Positions 58,155 through 63,520 of a stretch of 64,000 nt of DNA are shown here, piece by piece. A program made the position numbers and the translations under genes. The notes under the pieces were generated by a model. That model was not told where the DNA came from. It did not search any database and saw only the letters and a list, made by a program, of their open reading frames with translations. The stretch is from positions 69,378,501-69,442,500 of the forward strand of contig NC_060215.1 in NCBI RefSeq assembly GCF_021130785.1, given 5' to 3'. The DNA comes from Homalodisca vitripennis (taxonomy: Eukaryota; Arthropoda; Insecta; Hemiptera; Cicadellidae). Each line of letters starts with the position of its first letter. Position 1 is the first letter of the stretch.

Positions 58155-60880
58155 TTCTTTTTATATACATATATATATACTAAAACAATATCTGTAAATG
58201 TAAAAACTTGCACATAAATAAAACAATTCTAACACACATATAAATATAAAGTAAATTTATATTTCGTATGCTATATTATGTATATACTAAACATTTATAC
58301 TATTATACATAATTGATAAATTATTTTTGTGAAAACAATACGGGGAGAAAAAAAAACAAATTTAGGTAAACAATGGATTATATATTGAGAAAACGCAGAA
58401 AAATGAAATCATTGACACGACTACTTCACAAACATAAAAAGGTCAAAAACTTAGTCTATAACAGGTAGCAATGAAAAAGTTATATGTCAAAGACGGTATG
58501 GTATACCCGAAAACATGGAGTTACACACAAGGCAACGTTGCAGTCTGGGCAATGGTATTTGGATTCCCTGCGGATCTTCTTACCGCGTGCATCCCGCACT
58601 CTGCTGCAAATCACACACTGACGAGTCGGGTGGTCCTTCCCTGCCGTGGCTGGAATGTATTCAGGGAAATGACGTTCAATTAGCCTTATTGGGTTGAGAG
58701 AGTGGCTTGGTCGTCCCTGTTTCGCCTTCATGTCTTCACTCAAGTGATTTCCATTGTTCTTTTGATGACTTCCAATCTGAACATTAGGGGGCTAAGCTGG
58801 CCCTCACACTTTTTGTAAAGAACATACGCGTTCCACATACACAGGCCAATAAGATGAAAAAACACTTTTTTATAGTACTTTTTTCCTCTTTTCCTAGTGG
58901 AAGCGTAGGTGGATATGTGCTGGTCTACACGATCCACTCCACCCATTGTGTCATTATAGGCTACCACAACGTTAGGCCTTTTGGTTGTAATGCCCCTTTT
59001 CACCACATCCACCATATTTGCTGAGTGAATGGTGGAAAGAAGGGCAACAATCTTCTTGTCTTGCCAAGCAAGGATATTTAATTTCCCTTTTTGGTAAGAT
59101 ACTACATCTCCTTTTTTCAGTTTTTTGTTCTTCAGCTCCTTTTTCTTCATTTGCTTAGGGACATCTTTTCTTGACAGTTTTATTGTACCGTAGGTATCAG
59201 TCTTAAGACTGATAAGAATGTCCGCTAGTTGAGGCGAACTGTAAAAGTTACCTGTTGTCAAACAGTAACCTTTCCCCAACAAGTCATTGCACAAGGTTAA
59301 AACTACTTGTGTAGATTTTGGTAGTTTCTTGAAGTCAGCAGCTGTCATACCTCCTGGTACCTGTGCATGGCAGCCCTCATGCCCCTTACCAGTGTAAATT
59401 GAAAGGTCACACACATATCCACTTTTTGCTTCACATAGCATATAACTCTTTATACCAAAGCGAGCTCGCTTTAGTGGTATGAACTGTTTCCAGGACAAAC
59501 GACCTTTGAACAACAATAAACTCTCATCAACTGTGACATCTCTTTCAGGTGTAACGCTATGTTTGAATATTGCCCTAAGTTTCTCCAAAACCGGCCAAAT
59601 TTTATTCAACTTAGGGTTTGGGTGGGTTCTTGGGTTGTATTCATTGTTATTTGTAAAATGCAGATATTGTTTTATTTGCTTGAATCTACGATAAGGCATA
59701 GATTTTAAAAAGAATGGAGTTGTTATCAACGGATTTTTTGACCAATATTGTTCCATTTTAGGTTTTACCAAAACCCCCTGTACTACAACTAGAGCTAAAA
59801 ATACTCTGACTTCACTCACCGACAGCTCAGAAAAAGGTTTGTCTCTTTGATTTGTCTGAGCGTATTCAGCTGCATACCGGTTGGTTTCGTTACCTATCAG
59901 CTGACAGAGTTCATCCGGTACATAGTTTTCGAAGAATTCAAGCACATCATTGTCTTTATCAAAAGGTCCAACATTTATACTTGGTATAGCTGTAAAAGGA
60001 AATCGTGGAGGGGCTGCCGGAGAGTTAGATGTACTTATTTCTGTCCACACTCGTGCATTATTCAAGTCCACAGACGAATCTGAATCGGAGTCACTCTCTG
60101 TTTCTGTGTCAGAACCACTACTCTTACTGCCACTTTCTTCCAACTGTTCATTTTCAGAATCATGATCATCGTCACTGTTCATTTTAAAACTGTTACGAGA
60201 GAAGAGAACAATAAATTAAATACGCTTATAATGACGCACGAACAGGTTATGTTGTTCACAGCCACGTACCACAGTCACAGAGTGATGCAGGCGAGCCAGT
60301 GGCGCTGCGCAGTAGACAGACAATCAACAAAACGCAATACACCCGAGAGGTGCTGCAGTCTCGCGACAATTCAGTAAACTACATTTACAAGGTCATGCAC
60401 GAGTCTATTCGGTTTAATCCATTTTGTATCAACAATTAAACTGGGGCCCAAGATAACTCGGGTTAGTCCGTAACTGCACAAATGATGTAAACGAGTATAC
60501 TCGGGTTAAACCGTTAAGTGGTTAAAGATGAATAAATAAATCATATATATTTGTTTTAATTAAAACAATTTGATTCTAGATATAAGTTGTTTTGTTACAT
60601 TATTAACTGGATTTTGAGTTTGGTTTCATTAGCATGAAGTGTTATCAATAATAACAGCAAAATACAGTGGTGAATGTTTGTTGTGTTTTAGGCTGATCTA
60701 GAGGATATGATTTTACGCAGTTTGGACATAATAACAATAGTAGTCCCACCAGCTCTACCAGCGGCCATGACTATTGGTAGCAACTACTCTCTACAGAGGC
60801 TCAAGAAACAAAAGATCTTCAGCACTTCTGTGTCTCTTATCAGTATCTGGGGCAAAGTTAAACTTATCTGCTTTGATAAG
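27610..60880 (+). CDS. P5B-type transport ATPase (ATP13A2/ATP13A3-like), nine internal exons, incomplete at both ends
   Basis: Exons: 27610-27699, 31419-31576, 41404-41633, 47142-47346, 51255-51327, 53635-53766, 55762-55895, 56237-56419, 60692-60880. All introns are GT-AG and phases agree at every junction, giving ~465 codons of the ~1100-1200 usual in the family. P5B ATPases are late endosomal/lysosomal P-type pumps; characterised members transport polyamines. Evidence in order: the N-terminal membrane segment [26 protein letters not shown]-type [20 protein letters not shown] before M1; [11 protein letters not shown] in the actuator domain; TGES; the HTLYRGT and RTG segments; PPALPA in M4; CFDK. 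PPALP rather than PP(E/D)LP marks P5B, not P5A. The start is missing (exon 1 begins with two bases of a split codon) and the ATP-binding half lies past 64000. A/B paralogue identity within ATP13A2-5 is unresolved. Confidence 0.92.
27765..28586 (-). pseudogene. R1-like LINE, RT C-terminus to 3' end (proximal part)
   Basis: Minus-strand pieces in order are [73 protein letters not shown], then [32 protein letters not shown] and a Cys/His tail with weakened zinc ligands. This is the end of an R1/TRAS-type ORF2. A one-base frameshift occurs near 28490. The 3' sequence continues to about 27765 ([12 protein letters not shown]). The upstream part of the same ORF is at 29849-29960, separated by an LTR insertion. 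The element lies antisense in ATPase intron 1, starting about 65 bp after exon 1. Confidence 0.8.
28587..29848 (-). mobile_element. Probable solo LTR (1262 bp) inserted in the R1-like LINE
   Basis: The insert is flanked by GTATC at 28582-28586 and again at 29849-29853. Removing it and one GTATC rejoins the LINE frame as TFDTKLT. On the - strand it begins TGTAACGTTTTTAAAGC, a Ty3/Gypsy-like LTR start. It has CTATATAA at about 29520-29528, placed as a promoter between U3 and R. The other end (CATTATA) is not the ideal CA, perhaps through mutation. There is no coding capacity. The retrotransposon clade is not proven. Confidence 0.65.
29849..29965 (-). pseudogene. R1-like LINE, distal part of split RT
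   Basis: The translation [20 protein letters not shown], then [17 protein letters not shown] is the KTE.VL..K....I.V......VKYLG..LD region that precedes the RT thumb in R1-like LINEs. It continues directly, across the LTR insertion, into the segment ending at 28586. Upstream of 29965 the similarity ends. Confidence 0.75.
30243..30281. repeat. (CA)n microsatellite
   Basis: An ACAC dinucleotide run, slightly interrupted. Overlapping Thr/His and Cys/Val frames are artefacts. Confidence 0.95.
30610..31190 (+). pseudogene. Mariner transposase C-terminal half with embedded poly(A) run
   Basis: Before the run it reads [20 protein letters not shown] and [17 protein letters not shown]. After the run it reads [53 protein letters not shown] and GDNINVDE. 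These match the catalytic and C-terminal parts of an irritans-like (SETMAR-related) transposase. The second catalytic Asp (HHDNA in active members) is Gly here, and TGA/TAA codons and a frame change are present. The right terminal repeat ends CATACCTTGTA at 31181-31191. The N-terminal half is not present upstream. Confidence 0.85.
30770..30825. repeat. 56-bp poly(A) run inside mariner coding sequence
   Basis: An uninterrupted A run sits exactly where related transposases have a Lys/Arg-rich REAIRRKRP-like stretch. It is therefore an expansion of an AAA-rich coding patch, not a retroposed tail. It shifts the frame between the two halves. Confidence 0.9.
31419..31576 (+). CDS. ATPase exon 2: N-terminal membrane segment
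   Basis: Acceptor ATTTTTTTAG, donor CAG|GTAAGA. The exon encodes [19 protein letters not shown], then [14 protein letters not shown], then [13 protein letters not shown]. The hydrophobic stretch ending GIP.LF.RW.P and the following RPC/ADT(V/L)(L/I) pattern are characteristic of the P5B N-terminus (the Ma segment, unique to P5B pumps). It ends in phase 0. Confidence 0.9.
31960..32890 (+). pseudogene. LINE ORF1 (zinc-finger, coiled coil, FP25K/L1-like domain), frameshifted
   Basis: It opens [19 protein letters not shown], followed by [10 protein letters not shown]: the Cys pattern of a degenerate PHD-type finger. A coiled coil follows at 32285-32450 ([20 protein letters not shown] and on), then [11 protein letters not shown]. 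In another frame come [20 protein letters not shown], then [29 protein letters not shown] and [10 protein letters not shown], the RNA-binding C-terminal domain typical of jockey/CR1 ORF1. At least three frame changes or stops make it inactive. ORF2 remains follow directly. Confidence 0.8.
33160..33878 (+). pseudogene. LINE ORF2, endonuclease and RT N-terminal pieces
   Basis: [18 protein letters not shown] (33255-33310) is the endonuclease W(L/I).S.EI..Y.IPGF segment. After a large deletion, [17 protein letters not shown] (about 33690-33740) and an N-R-PTSLF-like stretch begin the RT fingers (K..NYRPISL in active relatives). The coding trace ends at the piggyBac insertion and resumes at 34909. 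It is the same element as the ORF1 at 31960. Confidence 0.75.
33879..34904. mobile_element. Non-autonomous piggyBac-type element (1026 bp) nested in LINE RT
   Basis: Perfect 16-bp inverted ends CCCTTTTACTGCCGAC (33879-33894) and GTCGGCAGTAAAAGGG (34889-34904) are bounded on both sides by TTAA (33875-33878, 34905-34908), the piggyBac target. Near the left end lie inverse copies of CGACGTCCGACATATCGGAC and a third copy at about 33938-33960. The centre keeps only a remnant of a transposase N-terminus. The LINE coding trace continues on both sides, so the insertion postdates the LINE. Confidence 0.92.
34278..34535 (+). pseudogene. Acidic N-terminal remnant of a piggyBac transposase
   Basis: The 85-codon frame is Asp/Glu/Ser-rich ([20 protein letters not shown], then [12 protein letters not shown]), as are the disordered N-termini of piggyBac-family transposases. 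No DDD catalytic domain follows. An imperfect palindrome around AGGCCTATAGGAGGCCT (34494-34511) lies near its end. The assignment rests mainly on the enclosing TTAA element. Confidence 0.5.
34909..35400 (+). pseudogene. LINE ORF2 RT, continuation after piggyBac insertion
   Basis: It resumes with [19 protein letters not shown] sequence, then [55 protein letters not shown] and FADYIAF. The last is the catalytic F/YADD box with the second Asp changed to Tyr. A poly(A)-rich slip near 34970 and a stop before WFRS break the frame. It ends near 35500 at the tail of an antisense LINE. Confidence 0.8.
35505..37030 (-). mobile_element. 5'-truncated jockey-like LINE, antisense
   Basis: The element runs from inside the RT fingers ([18 protein letters not shown], about 37030) to a 3' end with AATAAAGAATTTTTTATTTG and ATTTGATTTG repeats near 35505. 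The abrupt 5' loss is typical of incomplete reverse transcription. The coding part is in good condition (one stop only), so it is younger than the + strand LINE it abuts. Confidence 0.8.
35616..36989 (-). pseudogene. LINE reverse transcriptase, near-intact, one in-frame stop
   Basis: The segment 36989-36804 gives [20 protein letters not shown] and [13 protein letters not shown], then TAA. The same frame continues to 35616 for 391 codons with [37 protein letters not shown] (intact catalytic YADD), [20 protein letters not shown], and the thumb [14 protein letters not shown]. It makes cDNA by target-primed reverse transcription in active relatives. Without endonuclease and ORF1, and with the stop at 36801-36803, this copy cannot move itself. 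Confidence 0.9.
37031..39240 (+). other. Intron 2 stretch without recognised content
   Basis: AT-rich. A segment at 37060-37228 (TGGTGACCGGGAAG, then AATAAACTGCCGTTACAG) looks like fragments of an LTR end and primer site, but no second LTR or coding region was found. Confidence 0.4.
39445..39620 (+). pseudogene. piggyBac transposase C-terminal Cys/His tail, fragment
   Basis: The frame [20 protein letters not shown], then [17 protein letters not shown] and stop fits the cysteine-rich C-terminus of piggyBac transposases (R.C..C...R...C..H..LC...CF..YH), with some ligands lost. The nearby 39240-39440 may be the rest of the element, but no catalytic motif is visible. It differs from the intron 8 copy. 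Confidence 0.5.
40690..41330 (-). pseudogene. Antisense LINE RT fragment just upstream of ATPase exon 3
   Basis: Minus-strand [19 protein letters not shown], then [20 protein letters not shown] is RT motif B and its neighbours. Further 3' comes [18 protein letters not shown], then [14 protein letters not shown] (the LGV.LD..L.W..HI..). The YADD region is deleted. The fragment ends about 75 bp before the exon 3 acceptor. Confidence 0.7.
41404..41633 (+). CDS. ATPase exon 3: P5B N-terminal cytosolic domain
   Basis: Acceptor TTTTCTGTTAAG, donor ACT|GTAAGT. Conserved pieces are [20 protein letters not shown] (fits the RYF.H...RY.W motif of P5B) and [13 protein letters not shown] (fits H..GLS), which leads to the cytosolic N-terminal helix before M1. 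The first ~25 residues are poorly conserved. It starts in phase 0 and ends with two bases of the next codon. Confidence 0.9.
41975..42740 (+). repeat. Dispersed repeat family copy 2 with internal duplicated segment
   Basis: The segment 41975-42145 matches the repeat at 16740-16920. Further right, ACAAAGTTCCATGTAAAT followed by CAGTTTCAGAAATTTC occurs at 42167-42209 and, slightly changed, at 42660-42702. No protein could be recognised. Confidence 0.5.
44060..44500 (-). pseudogene. BEL/Pao LTR-retrotransposon pol fragment (start of RT)
   Basis: Minus-strand pieces spread over three frames are [19 protein letters not shown] (fits the A...Y..F..EY..LGHM segment before RT), [15 protein letters not shown] (fits YYLPHH.V..E.S), and [19 protein letters not shown] (44135-44192), a hallmark of Pao-like RT (K.S.G.SLND.L..GP.LQ). 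A trace of the FRTHKIVF...D segment follows. No LTRs, protease or integrase were found near it. It is an old fragment in intron 3. Confidence 0.7.
44631..44720. repeat. (CA)n microsatellite
   Basis: About 90 bp of CA repeat with a few GC interruptions near the 3' end. Confidence 0.95.
45336..46628. mobile_element. Deleted DD41D-type transposon with 487-bp near-identical inverted arms
   Basis: CAGGGTGTACATAAAGTCCT at 45336 and its complement ending at 46628 are flanked by TA on each side (45334-45335, 46629-46630). The arms 45336-45822 and 46142-46628 are each 487 bp, and I saw only two mismatches, both near the outer ends. A 70-codon frame is repeated exactly in both arms (45562-45774 and 46190-46402) and is not a gene. 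The 319-bp centre is the start of a transposase gene. The terminal syntax matches the complete element at 549-2920, so this is a non-autonomous relative from a different subfamily. Confidence 0.93.
45823..45985 (-). pseudogene. DD41D transposase N-terminal remnant
   Basis: From the ATG at 45983-45985 it reads MSLDERERI. After a small deletion and frame change it continues [20 protein letters not shown], then [20 protein letters not shown] and SDRHRS. This parallels the complete transposase at 1099-2274 (MELSERERI ... YREVCNLFNDTFPERNPISV ... GSVRNRP). Everything after the first helix-turn-helix is deleted, and the right arm follows. Confidence 0.85.
47142..47346 (+). CDS. ATPase exon 4: M1 and M2
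   Basis: Acceptor TAATTTTTTAG, donor CAG|GTATGT. The exon opens [20 protein letters not shown], then [15 protein letters not shown] and an aromatic stretch, then [15 protein letters not shown]. The G.N...VP.KS......DE.LNPFY block is diagnostic of P5B pumps and leads into transmembrane helices M1 and M2. Exon 3's last two bases plus the first G here give Leu. Confidence 0.96.
49250..49437 (-). pseudogene. Decayed DD41D-like transposase N-terminus
   Basis: From the ATG near 49437 it reads [15 protein letters not shown] and a stop, then with gaps [18 protein letters not shown] and [12 protein letters not shown]. The MxxSExERIxxLMM start and TGSVKDRP hinge parallel the transposase at 1099-2274. 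Sequence continuing right to about 49926 (GCCATTTTTTACTGGGTTGA; end ACTCACACTGTA) resembles a transposon arm. The catalytic region is absent. Confidence 0.65.
50400..50790. other. G+C-richer unassigned patch in intron 4
   Basis: Overlapping frames of 75-76 codons on both strands and a base composition unlike the flanks suggest transposon-derived sequence. I recognise no motif in any frame. Confidence 0.3.
51255..51327 (+). CDS. ATPase exon 5: start of actuator domain
   Basis: This is a short 73-nt exon with acceptor ATTGTTCCAG and donor GAG|GTCAGT. It reads [20 protein letters not shown], then LVDG, fitting the linker after M2 (a Met/Leu-rich helix, then VxVxR in relatives). Phase 0 entry and phase 1 exit agree with neighbours. 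Confidence 0.85.
51600..53420 (+). pseudogene. LINE ORF2 (linker and RT), heavily broken, in intron 5
   Basis: Pieces in order are [20 protein letters not shown] and a Lys-rich linker; [63 protein letters not shown]; a [10 protein letters not shown] trace where LFADDTSLI is expected, so one residue of the catalytic box is lost; [14 protein letters not shown]; and [16 protein letters not shown]. The order is that of a jockey-like RT. More than five stops or frame changes make it dead. It lies in sense orientation between exons 5 and 6. Confidence 0.85.
53635..53766 (+). CDS. ATPase exon 6: actuator domain core
   Basis: Acceptor AACTTTCAG, donor CAG|GTAGGT. The translation [20 protein letters not shown], then [20 protein letters not shown] has the LVPGD and CD(A/V)(L/V)L..G.C.VNES.LTG signatures of P-type ATPases. 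The TGES dephosphorylation loop is split: T and the first base of G are here. Confidence 0.98.
53767..55761 (+). other. Intron 6 (2.0 kb)
   Basis: A diverged copy of the GC-rich foldback motif lies at about 54300-54370 (TCATCAGTGTGGGCTTCGGT). Apart from that no element was recognised. The 114-codon frame at 55046-55390 looks non-coding. Confidence 0.6.
54300..54370 (+). repeat. Diverged copy of the 4.3-kb foldback GC-rich motif
   Basis: GAGGTTGAGTAAGTACCGAT, then CATCAGTGTGGGCTTCGGTG resembles 4457-4505 (GAGTTGAGACGAGTGCCTCC, then CATCAGCGTGGGCTTCGGCA). It shows that the foldback family is dispersed. Confidence 0.6.
55762..55895 (+). CDS. ATPase exon 7: TGES loop and end of actuator domain
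   Basis: Acceptor TATGAACAG, donor CAG|GTGAGG. It opens with [13 protein letters not shown], completing TGESVPV, and then [20 protein letters not shown], matching the HK/R-HTLF.GT motif. The Glu of TGES catalyses dephosphorylation in P-type ATPases and is present. Confidence 0.97.
56237..56419 (+). CDS. ATPase exon 8: pre-M3 segment and M3
   Basis: Acceptor CTGTTATAG, donor GGG|GTAAAG; 61 codons. It reads [20 protein letters not shown], then [20 protein letters not shown] and a hydrophobic M3 helix ([17 protein letters not shown]). The [17 protein letters not shown] element is highly conserved in P5 pumps. Confidence 0.97.
56640..57630. repeat. Two nested, diverged direct repeats
   Basis: TTTAGAATTTCAAAAT with a following TAT(G/G)T(G/T)A.CCAACTT block occurs at 56645 and 56815 (period ~170 bp). 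Further right, two ~290-bp blocks at about 57030-57310 and 57340-57630 correspond (TTGTTCCT.C.TAC; AACATGTGTTATCAT; AAGTCATA/AAGTTATAG; GTTATGAA). No coding content. Perhaps a decayed transposon terminal region. Confidence 0.5.
58010..58175. repeat. (TA)n tracts inside the piggyBac element
   Basis: Two TA arrays, at about 58013-58032 and 58118-58150, lie in the non-coding left half. Confidence 0.85.
58480..58743 (-). pseudogene. piggyBac transposase C-terminal Cys-rich domain, out of frame
   Basis: [20 protein letters not shown], then [20 protein letters not shown] and [20 protein letters not shown] form the cysteine/histidine DNA-binding tail of piggyBac transposases. All expected Cys pairs are visible. 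It follows the main frame after a one-base frameshift near 58745, so the full protein of about 565 residues is interrupted here. Confidence 0.85.
58740..60182 (-). pseudogene. piggyBac transposase, main frame (480 codons), catalytic Asp lost
   Basis: The acidic N-terminus (residues 1-45) leads into a Transposase_IS4-like core. Signatures are [66 protein letters not shown] (D219, first catalytic Asp); [40 protein letters not shown], where active members have DNFY; and [16 protein letters not shown] (third Asp). Residue 311 is Gly (codon at 59250-59252, GGT), one transition away from Asp. The frame ends at 58740 through a frameshift that detaches the C-terminal zinc domain. It is therefore probably inactive, though otherwise uninterrupted. 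Confidence 0.92.
60692..60880 (+). CDS. ATPase exon 9: M4 and start of the phosphorylation domain
   Basis: Acceptor TTGTGTTTTAG, donor AAG|GTAAGT. It reads [20 protein letters not shown], where PPALPA is the P5B M4 motif that forms the substrate site, then [10 protein letters not shown] and [10 protein letters not shown]. The final codons are the phosphorylated Asp and the Lys of DKTGT, so the motif is split by intron 9. The stretch between LKKQ.IF and GK..L lacks the usual CI.P.RIN pattern ([10 protein letters not shown] here). Confidence 0.98.
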
Positions 60881-62640
60881 GTAAGTTTCAATTTGTTATA
60901 GTTATGGTCTACATTGCTCATAGGCCTAAACAAAACCAAACCTTTAACATGGTTATGAAAGTCTTACTTGTTGGCTGGTTCATAAAACCTCTAAGTATGT
61001 ATGTATGATAAAAACACTGCAACAAGACCTGTGTACAGTCATTTCAATATATCATCTAGTTTTGCTTATATAATAAATTAAAACTTTATGTATTGGTTAT
61101 TGTTCAATAGAGAAACAATCAATACCTTCATGGGACAACAAAGTAAAACAGAAAAAAATAAATCAAATGAGTATGAGAATGCATGCTGCTCTCAATTCAG
61201 TTTGTGGATACCCCTGAAAACAGTTATACTGGAAAAATAACAATAACAAATAACAAAATCCAATAAAGCAGTAAAAATGATGTACAGTACAACCTTGTTT
61301 CCGCATCTCCGGGTTATTTGATTAGTTTTATAGATTGGAAGGAGTCAAATGTTTTAAAAATAACAGCTGTTTTGTCAACACATATTCTGTGTTCAGAATA
61401 ATGTGTACAATATAATAAGAAATTAACAATTTTGTAGTAGGCCTACTAGAGATGAATAATTGTTAATTTGAACATATAAATTATTAGCTTTAGATCGACA
61501 ATACCAACGGTGTGATAACTAACAGCTAAACTGGCTGATAGTTTATTTTGAGCAATAGTCGCACACTTTGTTTGCAGAAATTTGTCCTTAAAATGTCTGC
61601 ATGACCATACTTTTTAGAAACAGAATATAGAAGCTGATAATAAAAGATATGATTAGTTTTTTACGAAACAATAGACTTAATAATCTTTTTATTTATTATT
61701 TTATTAGTTTTATCTATAATTAATGTATGTAAAACGAAATACTAATTTGGCTCTATGCCTTTCATATGTTTAACAAATAAATTCCTTTTTATCTTTAACC
61801 TTTTAATTTTTACCTTTGATTCATCTGAATTTTTGTTAATCTGGATTATGTCTGGTTGCAATTATTCGAATAGACAAGGCCTTTTTATACCTGTGCAAAT
61901 ATAGTTTATTTCCAGTTGTGTTTTGTTTAGTTTTAAACACATTTTTCTTAAAATTAATTTTTCAACTTTTATTTTAAAACTGCTTCTTCCAATCATTGGA
62001 GTATTTGTATATGTGTATAATTAATAAGTGTACTATCATTTATCAATTTAATGCTTGCTTCCATGTAAATCAACTCTGTATTTCCTGTTTCTTCCCAATT
62101 TTGAATAGCAGTGTCATTGTACTTGCCCACAATAATCAAGGAACAAAAGCCTATCCTAGCCCACCTACAATCATTCTATCAAAATATGCTATACATTTAA
62201 GATATGTTCTATTTACTATGTACATATATACAAATAGTGAAATTTGAGATCTAATTCCATATAAATAATTGTAAAAGATGAAGTGAAACACTAAAATAGG
62301 ACACAATATAAGTCCACTTATTTAATGTCTCTTCATTAAAATAAAATAAAGTACATTATTTACTTGGTAAAAGCTTAATAATGAAATTAGCTTTAACTCA
62401 TTAATAATGTATATTCTCAGAATAAATGTGATATTTTACCTAAATATGTGGCTCAGAATTTATATTTGAAATTTATTTTTTGTTCCATACATTATTTAAA
62501 ATGTATGAAAAGACTATTGACTAAAATTATAATAAAATATAGGTACACCGGATTTTTCTTTATAATTTTAAAAGTATTTATGAAGCAATTTCATATACAC
62601 TACTGTTATAATATAGAAAAATTGTTTTAATATCATCAGC
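60881..62640 (+). other. Intron 9 start, nothing recognised
   Basis: AT-rich. No TGTLTE-encoding exon was found up to 64000, so the intron is longer than 3.1 kb. Confidence 0.65.
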
Positions 62641-62724
62641 TTAACTTGAAATTGCAACTCTGCGCATGCATAGGCGCCATCTTGACACACACTATTTCTC
62701 TGCTCAGTGGATTGGTAGCATGGC

Positions 62725-62880
62725 TGCTAAGGAGCCCTGACTTGACTCTTTTCAACTTCTTCTTATAGTTATATCAAAAACATTGTCTACGCTACAAAGA
62801 TCCAGTACCTGCGACACTTAGGGGAACCAATCAACACTGCTATTCCAACTGTAACTCCTAACATGATTAAGCTGACCTGA
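62725..62880 (+). pseudogene. Tc1/mariner-superfamily transposase C-terminus, fragment
   Basis: SPDLTLFNFFL, then a one-base shift and YIKNIVYATKIQYLRHL, then INTAIPTVTPNMIKLT and stop. This is the third-acidic-residue region (SPDL.P.DFFLWG..K) and C-terminus of an arthropod transposase. The catalytic D is changed to N in FNFFL. It is unrelated in position to the mariner piece that follows. Confidence 0.65.
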
Positions 62881-63049
62881 TATAAGGTTGATTATTGCTT
62901 AGATACAAGGGTAAATAAAATATAAACAGCAGTTCAGTAGTTTTACTGTTCTTCTTAGAATTCAGGTTCTACCTATATAATGTTGTGTGCAATAGATTTT
63001 AGGTCTATGAGGAAGGGGGGAACCGTTCTGGTTAGTGTTCAGTTTGGCA

Positions 63050-63520
63050 TTGCCGTCAGTACAGCCATAACCGATCAAGAAGTCCCTACGTCTGTTGCAC
63101 AACGGATTTCCAAGTTTTTAACCTATGGAGCCATTTAACCATCAGATATTTTAACTTGTGTGCAGACACCGTTTGGGGACAGTTCAATGTGTACTGTCTC
63201 AGAACCGTGTGTTGGCAAGAGAATTTAAGGGTGGACGAGAACTGGTTATAAATAATAGTCATGATTGACTCTCAAGGACAAGTCTTACAGATGACAAACA
63301 TGCCGGTTGATTAAACGTGATCCCCAGTTAAATGTGGAAAAAATTTCATCAGAACTGTGTATCAAGATATGGAAGTATTCAATTCATAATTACTGATCAA
63401 CTCGGTTTTAGAAAAATTAGTGCTCCATGGGTTTTGACGTTATTATCTGAACCCCAAAAACAGGTCAGGTCAGAGATCGCTGGAAGGCTTCTGAATAATT
63501 GAAAAAGAGCAATATTAACC
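63050..63520 (+). pseudogene. Mariner transposase N-terminal region, decayed
   Basis: In shifting frames, FGDSSM, then LIKRDPQLNVEKISSELCIK and LGFRKISAPWVLTLLSEPQK, QVRSEIAGRLLNN show the second helix-turn-helix and linker of a mariner transposase. Several stops interrupt. The catalytic core was not found to its right. Confidence 0.6.

Larger units (their letters stand above)
57712..60521 (-). mobile_element. piggyBac-family transposon, 2810 bp, in intron 8
   Basis: TTAA lies at both boundaries (57708-57711 and 60522-60525). The ends are CCACTTGACGGT (57712) and ACCGTTAAGTGG (ending 60521), inverted with one mismatch. The right subterminal region holds repeated AACTCGGGTTA-like words. (TA)n tracts occur in the left part. 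It encodes one transposase on the - strand, antisense to the ATPase. The near-full length and open frame suggest a fairly recent insertion. Confidence 0.92.
56420..60691 (+). other. Intron 8 (4.3 kb)
   Basis: It contains diverged direct repeats (about 56640-57630) and a nearly complete antisense piggyBac element. Confidence 0.8.
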
